Assembly: GCF_016901695.1 (NCBI RefSeq)
Contig: NZ_JACJKS010000005.1
Location: 1 to 64,000 of the forward strand
Direction of reading: 5' to 3'
Length of the DNA stretch: 64,000 bases
DNA from: Mordavella massiliensis
GTDB taxonomy: Bacteria; Bacillota; Clostridia; Lachnospirales; Lachnospiraceae
Under the pieces are notes generated by a model. The model saw only the letters and a list, made by a program, of their open reading frames with translations. It made no database searches and was not told where the DNA came from. The position numbers were made by a program, and so were the translations under genes. This document shows positions 33,603 through 42,004 of the stretch, one piece after another (the first letter of the stretch is position 1; each line of letters begins with the position of its first letter).

Positions 33603-34355
33603 ATGAAGTTTATTTCCTGGAATGTAAACGGCCTGCGGGCCTGTGTCCAGAAAGGATTTACAGAATTTTTCAGGGAGGCGGACGCGGACATTTTCTGCCT
33701 GCAGGAGACGAAGCTCCAGGAGGGGCAGATCGACCTGGAGATGCCGGGATACTACCAGTACTGGAACTATGCGGTGAAGAAGGGGTATTCCGGGACGGCG
33801 GTCTTCACAAAGGAGGAGCCTCTGGGCGTGTCCTACGGTATTGGCGTGGAGGAGCACGACCAGGAGGGGCGGGTCATCACCCTGGAATTCCCGGAATTTT
33901 ACTTTGTGACCGTATACACTCCCAACTCCCAGAACGAGCTGGCCAGGCTTCCTTACCGGATGGAGTGGGAGCGGGATTTCCTCTCGTACCTTAAGAAGCT
34001 GGAGGAGACAAAACCGGTGATCTTCTGCGGGGATCTGAATGTGGCCCACAAGGAGATCGATCTGAAGAATCCGAAGACGAACCGGAAGAACGCCGGATTT
34101 ACGGACGAGGAGCGGCAGAAGTTCACAGAGCTTCTGGACGCGGGCTTCATTGACACGTACCGGTACTTCTATCCGGACAGGGAGGGCGTCTACTCCTGGT
34201 GGTCCTATCGGTTTAAGGCAAGGGAGAAGAACGCGGGGTGGCGCATCGACTATTTCTGCGTGTCCCGCGCGCTGGAAGGGCGGCTGAAGGATGCGAAGAT
34301 CCTGACGGACGTGATGGGTTCGGACCACTGCCCGGTGGAACTGGATATAGAGTAG
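33603..34355 (+). CDS. exoA: Exodeoxyribonuclease III (AP endonuclease)
   Basis: 250 aa. It has all family landmarks: [32 protein letters not shown] (metal-binding Glu), [59 protein letters not shown] and [12 protein letters not shown] (catalytic Asp-His). It cleaves abasic sites during base-excision repair. AAAGGAG precedes the ATG. Confidence 0.96.
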   Translation: MKFISWNVNGLRACVQKGFTEFFREADADIFCLQETKLQEGQIDLEMPGYYQYWNYAVKKGYSGTAVFTKEEPLGVSYGIGVEEHDQEGRVITLEFPEFYFVTVYTPNSQNELARLPYRMEWERDFLSYLKKLEETKPVIFCGDLNVAHKEIDLKNPKTNRKNAGFTDEERQKFTELLDAGFIDTYRYFYPDREGVYSWWSYRFKAREKNAGWRIDYFCVSRALEGRLKDAKILTDVMGSDHCPVELDIE

Positions 34356-34371
34356 GGAAAGGCGGTTAAAC

Positions 34372-34911
34372 ATGCGGATAGAGCGTGAACACACAGCGGC
34401 GATCGTGATCGATTACCAGGAGAAACTGATGCCGGTCATGGACCGGAAAGAGAAACTGACGGAGAATGCATCCATCCTGCTGGCAGGCCTCCGGACGCTG
34501 GGCATCCCCATGGTGCTCACCCAGCAGTACACGAAAGGGCTGGGAAGTACGGTGCAGGAGCTCGTTCAGGCTTCCGGGACGGAGGACTTTGTGGAGAAGA
34601 TCCGGTTCAGCGCCTGGGAGGATGTCGTAAGGAGCCACCCCTGGATCCGGGGGAAGAAGTATATCATCCTCTGCGGCGTGGAGGCGCACATCTGCGTCCT
34701 GCAGACGCTGATCGACCTGAAGGCAGCGGGCTTTGTGCCGGTCCTTGCGGCGGACTGCATCTCAAGCCGCAGGCGGAGCGACTATGAGATGGCGCTTGAG
34801 CGGGCCCGCCAGGAGGGGGCCATCCTCACCACGTACGAGGCGCTCCTCTTTGAACTGCTGGAAAAGGCCGGGACAGAGGAGAGCAAGAAGATCCAGAGAC
34901 TTGTAAAATAG
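34372..34911 (+). CDS. Isochorismatase-family cysteine hydrolase
   Basis: 179 aa. The catalytic triad residues are visible: Asp14 in AIVIDYQEKLMP, Lys in EKIRFSAWED, and the nucleophilic Cys in CGVEAHICVLQTLIDL preceded by the conserved GVEAH cis-peptide motif. The family includes nicotinamidases and related amidases. The ycaC-like/isochorismatase-domain hydrolases of this length have unknown substrates. It lies 16 nt after exoA, so it is probably cotranscribed with truA-exoA. Confidence 0.88.
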   Translation: MRIEREHTAAIVIDYQEKLMPVMDRKEKLTENASILLAGLRTLGIPMVLTQQYTKGLGSTVQELVQASGTEDFVEKIRFSAWEDVVRSHPWIRGKKYIILCGVEAHICVLQTLIDLKAAGFVPVLAADCISSRRRSDYEMALERARQEGAILTTYEALLFELLEKAGTEESKKIQRLVK

Positions 34912-34924
34912 GAAATAGAAAAGA

Positions 34925-34972
34925 AGACGGAGGGTATATCTGATCTGGACAGATCAGATATACCCTCCGTCT
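34925..34972 (-). terminator. 22-bp perfect hairpin between convergent genes, overlapping the SDR 3' end
   Basis: Arms 34925-34946 and 34951-34972 are exact reverse complements with a GGAC loop. On the minus strand it is followed by a T-rich stretch (complement of 34911-34924), so it terminates the SDR gene. It also blocks read-through from the plus strand. The last codons of the SDR gene, through its stop at 34954-34956, are inside the distal arm. Confidence 0.8.
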
Positions 34973-35700
34973 ATTCCGATGACCTGTCCGGTCATGTAGG
35001 CAGGGGCGTGGGCCGTCTGCCAGACGAGATCCGCCACCTCCTCCGGGGAGGCGAACCTGCCGGCCGGGATCTCCTCCGCAAGCGCCTGCCGCTCGTCCGG
35101 CTGCAGCTGGCTGTTCATCTGCGTGTCAATGACGCCGCAGGCGATGGCGTTGACCTGGATATTGCTGGGGGCCAGCTCCTTTGCAAGGGCCCGGGTCAGC
35201 CCGTGGACGCCGGATTTCGCCGCGGAGTAGGCCGCCTCACAGGAGGCGCCAACCGTGCCCCACATGGAGGAGATGTTGATGATCCGCCCGGCTTTTCTTG
35301 TGACCATGGGCGGCACCGCGCTGCGGCAGCAGTAGAAGACAGAGGAGAGGTTGGTGTCCAAAAGACGGCTCCACTCCCCGTCCGTCATATCAGTGAGCAG
35401 GCCGATGTGGGCGATGCCCGCATTGTTGACAAGCACATCCAGGCAGGGGCAGACCTGGTAGATCTTCTCAAAGATCTTTCGTACATCCTCCGGGTTTCCC
35501 ACGTCTCCGGGGACGGGGGTACAGTGCCCTGGGAACTCATTTTGGATTTCCTGCCGGACCTCCTCCAGCTCATCCAGGGAGGAGCGGCAGTTGAGGAAGA
35601 CGTGCCAGCCCTCTTTGGCGAAGCGGAGTGCGCAGGCGCGGCCGATGCCCCGGGAGGCGCCTGTGACGAGTACGTATTTTACGGACTGTTCTGCAGACAT
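34954..35700 (-). CDS. 3-oxoacyl-ACP reductase-like short-chain dehydrogenase
   Basis: 248 aa, classical SDR. NAD(P)-binding VTGASRGIGRACALRFAKEG, the structural NNAG motif in VLVNNAGIAHIG, and the catalytic Ser-Tyr-Lys set (INISSMWGTVGASCEAAYSAAKSG). The end GQVIGIDGGYI is typical of FabG-like reductases. No fatty-acid genes are nearby, so it is probably a stand-alone ketoreductase of unknown substrate. AAAAGGAGAAG precedes ATG 35700 on the minus strand. Confidence 0.9.
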   Translation of the reverse strand: MSAEQSVKYVLVTGASRGIGRACALRFAKEGWHVFLNCRSSLDELEEVRQEIQNEFPGHCTPVPGDVGNPEDVRKIFEKIYQVCPCLDVLVNNAGIAHIGLLTDMTDGEWSRLLDTNLSSVFYCCRSAVPPMVTRKAGRIINISSMWGTVGASCEAAYSAAKSGVHGLTRALAKELAPSNIQVNAIACGVIDTQMNSQLQPDERQALAEEIPAGRFASPEEVADLVWQTAHAPAYMTGQVIGIDGGYI

Positions 35701-35862
35701 GAATCTTCTCCTTTTGTCTTTATCGTTTCCCTCATTTTACACCAGAGTATACCTGCTGTCTACCTGTCCGGGCAGGCGCGTATTTTCAGTCCGCTTTCCT
35801 CTGCGCATAAAAAGCAGCTCTCGTAACTTTCTACAGAAAATACGATAAAAATAAATCCATCT

Positions 35863-37086
35863 TTACGCTTCTCCAAGGACAGCTTCCCTTTCATTGCTGC
35901 GTTTCACCTCCGGCTTTTTTGCAAGCGCGATCCCTGCTACCAGAAGAAGCGGGAACAGTACGCCTGCCAGGATGCCCAGTTTCAGATCGTCATCCATGGC
36001 GCCTGAGACGAGTCCCACCAGCGTGGGCCCCGCCGAGCAGCCGATATCCCCGCCGAGGGCCAGCAGCGCGAACATGGCTGTCCCGCCTCTTGGAAGAGAG
36101 GCGGCCGCCTTGCTGAAGGTGCCCGGCCACATGATCCCCACAGACAGGCCGCAGACAGCGCAGGCGGCCAGACTGAGCTGGGGAACCGGAAGGAGGGAGA
36201 TCCCCAGGTAGGATAAAATGCACAGAAGCCCGCTGGCGGCCATAAAGCGTTCCAGGTTGATGCGGTGTCCGTATTTCCCGTAAAACAGGCGGGACAGTCC
36301 CATCAGCAGGGCAAATGCCATCGGGCCGGCCAGATCCCCGGCGCTCTTGGAGATGCCAAGGCCCTTCTCGGCAAATACGGATGCCCACTGGCTCACTGCC
36401 TGTTCGCTTGCGCCGGCGCACACCATCATGACGAGCAGGATCCAGAACAGCTTATTTCGGAAGAGAGCGCCAGTCGTCATGCCGCGCTCGCCCTCCGCAA
36501 GCAGGGGAGCCATGGGAACCCTTGTGAAGAGGAAGGCGTTGCAGATGGGCAGAAGGGCCCATGCCAGCGCCAGGAACTTCCAGTTTTCCATGCCTGCCAG
36601 ATGGAAAAAGAGCGTGGATACAAGAACGACGCCCGCATAGCCCCAGCAGTAGAAGGAATGCAGCATACTCATGGCCTTCTCTTTGTGATCGGAAGGGCAG
36701 GCTTCCACGACCGGGCTGACAAGCACCTCCAGCAGCCCTCCGCCGACTGCGTAGACCATGACGGAGATCAGTATGCCGGCAAACGGTACCGGCAGAAGGT
36801 CAGGCAGAACGGTGAGCAGGATCAGGCCTGCGGCTGAAAAAATGTGAGCCGCGACCATGGAGGTCCGGTATCCTATCCTGTCCACGAATCCGACGGACAG
36901 AAGATCGACAAGAAGCTGTATCCCGAAATTGAAGGTCACAAGCAGCGTGATCTGGGAGAGCGGGATGTGATAGGTTTTCTGAAACAGCAAAAACAACAGC
37001 GGCGCGAAATTATTGACAACAGCCTGGACGATATAGCCCGTGAAACAGGCTGCAATAGTTTTGTTATACTGATTTTTAGTTTTCAT
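35863..37086 (-). CDS. Major facilitator superfamily transporter
   Basis: 407 aa with twelve hydrophobic segments. The N-terminus KTKNQYNKTIAACFTGYIVQ, the loop DRIGYRTSMVAAH after segment two, and the second-half counterpart FYGKYGHRINLERFM identify an MFS protein of the sugar/fucose-permease-like type. CAGGAGG precedes the ATG. It is divergent from an AraC-type regulator 115 nt away, which probably activates it. Substrate unknown. Confidence 0.85.
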   Translation of the reverse strand: MKTKNQYNKTIAACFTGYIVQAVVNNFAPLLFLLFQKTYHIPLSQITLLVTFNFGIQLLVDLLSVGFVDRIGYRTSMVAAHIFSAAGLILLTVLPDLLPVPFAGILISVMVYAVGGGLLEVLVSPVVEACPSDHKEKAMSMLHSFYCWGYAGVVLVSTLFFHLAGMENWKFLALAWALLPICNAFLFTRVPMAPLLAEGERGMTTGALFRNKLFWILLVMMVCAGASEQAVSQWASVFAEKGLGISKSAGDLAGPMAFALLMGLSRLFYGKYGHRINLERFMAASGLLCILSYLGISLLPVPQLSLAACAVCGLSVGIMWPGTFSKAAASLPRGGTAMFALLALGGDIGCSAGPTLVGLVSGAMDDDLKLGILAGVLFPLLLVAGIALAKKPEVKRSNEREAVLGEA

Positions 37087-37140
37087 TTTGTTTCCTCCTG
37101 TTCTGGATATGGATTATATCACGTGAAAAATAATAAATCA

Positions 37141-37170
37141 TTGCATATAATTGCTTTTATATGGTACAAT
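37141..37170 (+). promoter_or_regulatory. Promoter of the AraC-type regulator
   Basis: TTGCAT (37141-37146), 18 nt, TACAAT (37165-37170) preceded by ATGG. It lies in the divergent region shared with the MFS gene. Confidence 0.5.
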
Positions 37171-37201
37171 ATCACAAAATGAGATGAACGGGAGGATGGG
37201 T

Positions 37202-38110
37202 ATGGAATATTGCGCGACAGTTACGGATGAAACACTCCGGGAGATGGCAGTCCACGGAAGCAGTGAGTATCCATTTGCCTATTATCCGGAAGATATCTGG
37301 CAGTTTGACTTCCACCGGGTAGACTGGCACTGGCACCATGAGCTGGAATTTATGTATCTGGCCCGGGGGAGTGTGCTCTGTCTTGCCGGGGAAGACCGGA
37401 TAGAGCTGCGGCAGGGGAGCGGCATTTTTATCAACAGCGGGGTGCTGCACCGGTATGAGGCGCAGGAAAGCGCAGTTGCGCCTAATATTGTCTTTTCCCC
37501 GTCTCTTCTCGCGGCAGAGGAGACATTTGTCTGCCGCAAGTACGTTATGCCTGTCATCCGCTCGTCTGTCCCGTATCAGCTTCTGGATCCGCATATTGAC
37601 TGGCAGGCGCAGATCCTGCAGATCCTGCGGCGGATTTTTGCCCTGCAGGAGGCAGGGGAGGACTGCGAACTGACCACTGTGCGGATGCTTCTGGAAATGT
37701 GGGAGCTGCTGGCGGGGCACATGGATCTGGAAGCAGGTTCTTCCCGTCTCCGCCGCCTGAATCACAAGCAGGCTAAACTGCAGATCATGATGCAGTTCAT
37801 CCACGATCACTATATGGAAGAAATAACGCTCGAACAGATCGCGGCATCCGCATCCCTGAGTAAAAGCGGCGCCCTCCATATTTTCCGGTCAGGCATACAG
37901 ATATCCCCGGTGGCCTATCTCATCCGCTACAGGCTGGCACAGGCGGCAGAACAGCTTCAGACAACCCGGAAGTCCGTCTCGTCTGTTGCGGCAGACACAG
38001 GCTTTGCGGACGCAGGTTATTTCTGCCGGAAATTCAGGCAGCAGTATCATATGAGCGCCGGCGAGTACCGGCAAAAAAGCGGGAAAACCATTGCTATTTC
38101 AGACTGCTGA
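37202..38110 (+). CDS. AraC-family transcriptional regulator
   Basis: 302 aa. ATG at 37202 is placed by GGGAGG at 37190-37195. The N-terminal cupin-like sensor (WHWHHELEFMYLARG, then FINSGVLHRYEAQESA) is followed by a C-terminal pair of HTH motifs (~200-300: EEITLEQIAASASLSKSGAL and SVSSVAADTGFADAGYFCRK, then FRQQYHMSAGEYRQ). The sensor resembles those of sugar-responsive AraC proteins. The divergent MFS gene is its probable target. Confidence 0.92.
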   Translation: MEYCATVTDETLREMAVHGSSEYPFAYYPEDIWQFDFHRVDWHWHHELEFMYLARGSVLCLAGEDRIELRQGSGIFINSGVLHRYEAQESAVAPNIVFSPSLLAAEETFVCRKYVMPVIRSSVPYQLLDPHIDWQAQILQILRRIFALQEAGEDCELTTVRMLLEMWELLAGHMDLEAGSSRLRRLNHKQAKLQIMMQFIHDHYMEEITLEQIAASASLSKSGALHIFRSGIQISPVAYLIRYRLAQAAEQLQTTRKSVSSVAADTGFADAGYFCRKFRQQYHMSAGEYRQKSGKTIAISDC

Positions 38111-38178
38111 TGCTATGATGAATGCATAATAGCACGGGCAGGCGATACCGGGCGGCAGGGGAAGCCGGGAGGCGGCGT

Positions 38179-38751
38179 ATGGAAACGGTAGTCGGAGAAA
38201 AAAGAGGTATGAATATGGTCGAGAGGGCAGTGGAATTTGCGACGAAGGCGCACGCAGGGCAGTTCCGCAAGGGGACGAGACGTCCGTATATCGTGCATCC
38301 GATCGAGGTGAAGGAGATCGTATCACGGATGACGAGCGACGAGGAGATCATAAGCGCGGCTGTGCTGCACGACACGATCGAGGACTGCAGCGGCGTGACG
38401 GAGGAAGTGCTGGCGCTGGAGTTTTCCCCGCGGGTGGCCCGCATGGTCGCCGGCGAGAGCGAGGACAAGTCCAGGACATGGCTGGAGCGAAAAAGCGCTA
38501 CGATCCGTTCCATCGGGAGCGCACCGCGGGAGGTGCAGATGATCGGCCTGGCGGACAAGCTCTCCAATATGCGGGACATTGACAGGGACTATCCCAAAGT
38601 GGGGGAAGAACTCTGGAACCGCTTCCGCATGAAGGATAAGAAGATGATCGGCTGGTACTACAAGGGGATCCGGGATGCCCTTGCGAATGATTTCCGGGAT
38701 GAGCCTGTGTTTCAGGAATACTGCAGGCTGATCCGCAAGAATTTTGATTAG
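38179..38751 (+). CDS. HD-domain hydrolase (small SpoT/MESH1-like)
   Basis: 190 aa; ATG at 38179 with GGGAGG upstream (38209 also possible). Metal-binding HD motifs are intact: AVEFATKAHAGQFRKGTRRP followed by YIVHPIEV, then AAVLHDTIEDC, and GLADKLSNMRDIDRDYP. There is no synthetase or TGS domain. Small proteins of this kind hydrolyse (p)ppGpp or related nucleotides; whether this one does is not shown. It stands alone and is followed by a terminator. Confidence 0.85.
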   Translation: METVVGEKRGMNMVERAVEFATKAHAGQFRKGTRRPYIVHPIEVKEIVSRMTSDEEIISAAVLHDTIEDCSGVTEEVLALEFSPRVARMVAGESEDKSRTWLERKSATIRSIGSAPREVQMIGLADKLSNMRDIDRDYPKVGEELWNRFRMKDKKMIGWYYKGIRDALANDFRDEPVFQEYCRLIRKNFD

Positions 38752-38771
38752 GACAGTGTTATACGTGTTTC

Positions 38772-38798
38772 AGAGTTCCGCAGGCGGGACTCTTTTTT
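38772..38798 (+). terminator. Terminator of the HD hydrolase gene
   Basis: AGAGTTCCGC/CGGGACTCT arms with an AGG loop, followed by TTTTTT. Confidence 0.85.
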
Positions 38799-38799
38799 G

Positions 38800-39090
38800 T
38801 ACTGGCGACGAGCCAAAGTCCGGGCTTGCCCGAGACCTTGGCGACCGCCTACAATCCCGGAATGTGCCTTTTGGCACTTCCGGTGATTGTTGGAAAAAGC
38901 TTGCCGAAGAGATGAAATTATGTTATTATGATCCACACGGATCCTGCTCTGGGGTCCAGTCGCTTTGCCGGCTCATGGCGAGGCATTTCTTACAGCCGCA
39001 AGGCTTCTCATTTTCGGTATTTCCAGGTCGGAAGTCATACCCGTAAATGAATGGAACTTAAAAACAGCACAAAAGAAACGGAGGGGTAAA
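38800..39090. other. Non-coding interval with hairpins, no supported gene
   Basis: About 290 nt with no frame that has both a start and protein-like composition. It contains a stable hairpin CCGGAATGTGCC/GGCACTTCCGG around 38854-38882 and a GCC-rich segment at 38808-38850. It may be a decayed intergenic repeat or the debris of the disrupted gene that follows. Confidence 0.4.
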
Positions 39091-39996
39091 ATGGCGGGCA
39101 TTTTACAGCAGTATTTTCCCATGATACGCACAAGGAATGTTTAAGGAGATCCTGAATCCGGAAAGCGCGCCGGAGCGCCTGGAAGAATTTCTGTCTCTTG
39201 TTCTGGGACAGAAGATAAAGATATTGTCAGCGATCCCGAATGATTCTACCCGGATAGCGGATAACATTCTCTTGTAGTCATGGACATAGTCATTGAGATG
39301 GAAGACCACAGTATTGCGAATGTGGAGGTGCAGAAGCTGGGATACAGGTTTCCCGGGCAGAGAAGCGCCTGCTACTCTGCAGACCTGCTTTTGAGACAGT
39401 ATAAAAGAGTGAAGGGGGAAAAGGGAAAAAGCTTCAGCTACCGGGACATTAAAAAAGTATACACGATCATCCTATATGAGGGGAGCCCGAAGGAATTCAA
39501 TGCGTTTCCGGATGAGTACCTGCATCTCTTCTCACAGAGATCAAACACCGGGCTGAAAGTGGAGCTGCTGCAGGAATATTGCTTTATTGCGCTTGACATA
39601 TTTCGGAAGATTGTGCACAATAAAGGTATCAGAAATAAGCTGGAGGCATGGCTTGTGTTTTTCAGTACAGATGAACCGGAAAGGATAGAGGAACTGCTTC
39701 GGGGATATCCGGAATTCGGGAAGCTGTACGAGGAAATCTATGAACTGTGCCTGCATACGGAGAAGGTGATGGAGATGTTCTCTAAGGAGTTGCGGGAGCT
39801 GGATCGGAATACCGTGCAGTATATGATCGATGAGATGCAGGAGGAGATCGACAGCCAGAAGGAGGAGATTGACAGTCAGAGGGAGACGATCGACAGCCAG
39901 AAGGAGGAGATTGACAGTCAGAGGGAGACGATCGAGGGCCAGAAGGAGGAGATCGACAGATTGAGAAAACGGCTCGGGGAACTGGAGCGCCGCTGA
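39091..39996 (+). pseudogene. Broken PD-(D/E)XK nuclease-family (Rpn-like) gene
   Basis: The remains are in three pieces. A 17-codon start (MAGILQQYFPMIRTRNV) ends at a stop at 39142-39144. A second frame from ATG 39137 (FKEILNPESAPERLEEFLSL) runs to TAG at 39272. The long third frame from ATG 39280 carries VMDIVIEMEDHSIANVEVQK, then YRFPGQRSACYSADLLLRQY, and a coiled-coil tail. Intact Lachnospiraceae homologs of the PD-(D/E)XK transposase-associated nuclease family join these parts, so there is an internal deletion near 39136 and a frameshift near 39272. The E-x-Q nuclease core (NVEVQK) survives in the last piece. A truncated 238-aa product could still be made. Confidence 0.75.
39847..39960 (+). 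repeat. Tandem 42-bp repeats encoding a coiled-coil heptad array
   Basis: Two identical 42-nt units (39847-39888 and 39889-39930) are followed by a partial third copy to 39960. Each encodes 14 residues (IDSQKEEIDSQRET), i.e. two heptads. Exact identity at the DNA level points to recent slippage or duplication. Confidence 0.9.
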
Positions 39997-40015
39997 CAGG
40001 CGGCGCTCTTTTCTA
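39985..40015 (+). terminator. Terminator overlapping the end of the nuclease pseudogene
   Basis: GAGCGCCGC (39985-39993) and GCGGCGCTC (40000-40008) are exact complements, followed by TTTTCTATTT. The stop codon is in the loop. Confidence 0.85.
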
Positions 40016-40139
40016 TTTCATAGGAAATTGCTTTCCTATGAAATAAAAACGCTCCGCGAGGATCGCACTGCCGCGGAATGGAAGATGTCGCTTATGCGAC
40101 CCGCCGCAGGCGGAGGATCCCGCAAAGCAGGATCCTTTC

Positions 40140-40466
40140 TTATTTGTTGCGCAGCACCTCGGCGGGCGGCTCGATCTCCCGCGCCAGCGTGTGCTCGGTC
40201 AGCTCTGAGAGCAGTTTGATCTTTTTGTTCAGCATGGGGCGCATGCAGTTCGGGACATGCTCCTGATGGGCCCGGTGGATGGCGACGCACTCCTTGCAGT
40301 TCCCGTGATAACGGCAGGCTTTCTGGCAGGGACAGTGGTCCTTATCTTTGTATTCCTCCCTGAACTGGGAGGCGAATTCCTCCTGCAGCTTCAGGCCCTC
40401 CGCGCGGTTTCCCTTGTGAAATTCTTCCATGGCAGCCAGTTCTTTCGGATTGTTTTCAATGATCAT
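40140..40466 (-). CDS. Small cysteine-rich protein
   Basis: 108 aa. ATG at 40466 is fixed by GGAAGGAGG on the minus strand. The centre holds a Cys/His cluster CPCQKACRYHGNCKECVAIH, then HVPNCMRP, i.e. C-x-C-x3-C-x2-H-x2-C-x2-C-x3-H, a likely zinc site. Similar CPC-x3-C-x2-HG-C-x2-C modules occur as small proteins or tails in clostridia. I know no assigned function. The flanks are helical and charged. It is divergent from the DUF1848 gene, with 140 nt between starts. Confidence 0.7.
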   Translation of the reverse strand: MIIENNPKELAAMEEFHKGNRAEGLKLQEEFASQFREEYKDKDHCPCQKACRYHGNCKECVAIHRAHQEHVPNCMRPMLNKKIKLLSELTEHTLAREIEPPAEVLRNK

Positions 40467-40606
40467 GGCGGATCCTCCTTCCGCTACCATCTTATCGGAT
40501 CTGAAAGAAAAAAGCAATGTATCAGTTTCCCTGTCATATAAAGAAGAAATGTGATATAATCTACTGTAAATATATCCGTGTCCGCACGGAGAGACCGGGA
40601 GGATCT

Positions 40607-41533
40607 ATGATCATCAGCGCAAGCAGGAGGACAGATATCCCAGCCCTGTATCCGGAGTGGTTTATGAACCGGCTGCTGGCGGAGGAAGTGCTGGTTCCCA
40701 ATCCCTATAACAGAAAAAAGATCAGCCGCGTCCGGCTTACTCCGGATGTGGTGGACTGCTTTGTCTTCTGGACAAAGAACCCGGAGCCGATGCTGCATTA
40801 TCTGAAGATGATCGACCGGCTTGGGTATCCCTACTGTTTTCAGATGTCCGTCACGGACTATGAGAGAGATATAGAACCGAACCTCCCGACTACGGAGGAG
40901 TCCATCGCCAGCTTTATCCTGCTGAGCGAGCGGCTGGGGAAGGAGCGGGTGGACTTCCGGTTTGATCCGGTCCTTCTGACGGACAGGTACACAGTGTCCT
41001 ATCATCTGGAGCAGTTTGACATGCTGTGCGGGTGGCTGCACAGGTACACGACCCGCTGCATTTTCAGCTTTGTGGACACATACAGGGGCAGCCCGTTCGG
41101 GGAGCCGGAGGAGGAAGAGAAGATCCGGCTGGCGCAGGGGTTTGCAAAGATCGCGGAAAAGTACGGGCTTCCGCTCTATACATGCGCAGAGAATCTGGAT
41201 CTGACAACATGCGGGATCCGCCATGCGGCCTGCATTGACAGGGAAAAGATAGAAAAGATCGTCGGCTATAAGCTGGATCTGAAGAGAGATAAGGGACAGC
41301 GGAAAGAGTGCGGCTGCTGCGAGAGCGTTGACATCGGCATGTATGACACCTGCGTGCACGGCTGCCGCTACTGCTATGCCACGGCCAGCCTGGCCAGCGC
41401 GAAGAACCGGAAGGGGCAGCACGACCCGGAATCGCCGCTCCTCATCGGACATCTCAGGGGAGATGAGACGATCGCGGACAGGGAGATGGAGTCCAGCCGG
41501 GATAACCAGCTCTCGCTGTTTGACTTCATGTGA
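40607..41533 (+). CDS. DUF1848 protein (radical-SAM-like, C-terminal Cys cluster)
   Basis: 308 aa. ATG at 40607 has GGGAGG at 40597-40602. The start IISASRRTDIPALYPEWFMN and VDCFVFWTKNPEPML are hallmark DUF1848 segments. The C-terminus carries CGCCESVDIGMYDTCVHGCRYCYA: the final CxxxCxxC-like set suggests an iron-sulfur cluster, with a TIM-barrel body. The family is thought to be related to spore photoproduct lyase/radical SAM enzymes, but its reaction is unknown to me. It ends 15 nt before a zinc-macrodomain gene, in apparent operon. Confidence 0.8.
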   Translation: MIISASRRTDIPALYPEWFMNRLLAEEVLVPNPYNRKKISRVRLTPDVVDCFVFWTKNPEPMLHYLKMIDRLGYPYCFQMSVTDYERDIEPNLPTTEESIASFILLSERLGKERVDFRFDPVLLTDRYTVSYHLEQFDMLCGWLHRYTTRCIFSFVDTYRGSPFGEPEEEEKIRLAQGFAKIAEKYGLPLYTCAENLDLTTCGIRHAACIDREKIEKIVGYKLDLKRDKGQRKECGCCESVDIGMYDTCVHGCRYCYATASLASAKNRKGQHDPESPLLIGHLRGDETIADREMESSRDNQLSLFDFM

Positions 41534-41548
41534 CGGGGAGGAGAAGAC

Positions 41549-42004
41549 ATGGATCATTCGGAGAAAGTATCCTGGCTGATCCGGGAGCTGAAAAAAGAAA
41601 ATCCGGGATACGCGGCGCTGCGGGAACCGGTGGATGAAAAAGAGCGCAGACGGCTGCTGCGCAGCCTGATGAACGTGAGATGGCCGGGGGAGGTAAGCGC
41701 GGAATTCCTGCGTGTGCAGGATGAACTTCTGCAGGAGGAACTGCGGGCAAGAGGGATCGTACATGGAGATGCACTGCCTGTGATCCGGGATGAGTATGCC
41801 TGCACGGCTGTCAAGAACGACGACCGCATCGTCCTCTGGCGGGGGGATATCACCACACTGGAGGTGGACGCTATTGTCAATGCCGCCAATTCCCAGATGC
41901 TGGGATGCTTTGTGCCCTGTCACGGCTGCATCGACAATGCCATTCCTCACTCAATCACACAGGGGTTTACCTGGTCAAGCAAGATCGAATGCTGCTGCAC
42001 TTAG
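41549..42004 (+). pseudogene. Truncated zinc-macrodomain (protein-ADP-ribose hydrolase) gene
   Basis: The first 132 codons read as a Zn-macro protein: N-terminal helical region (VSWLIRELKKENPGYAALRE, then RRLLRSLMNVRWPGE and EFLRVQDELLQEE), then the macrodomain start LWRGDITTLEVDAIVNAANS and the zinc motif CFVPCHGCIDNAI. Similarity stops at 41944, and the frame runs on for 19 unrelated residues. The paralog at 43276 shows what is missing: about 130 residues, including the rest of the ADP-ribose pocket. It lies 15 nt after the DUF1848 gene, in apparent operon. The break is taken as the insertion point of the mobile element that follows. Confidence 0.85.

Noticed and set aside
38744..39046. 100-codon plus-strand frame after the HD hydrolase
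   Set aside because: It starts at the end of the hydrolase gene, runs through its terminator hairpin, and shows no protein-like pattern or ribosome binding site.
39847..39960. Regular repeats considered as a CRISPR array
   Set aside because: The units are contiguous, in frame, encode heptads and have no spacers. No cas genes or other repeat-spacer arrays were seen in the window.
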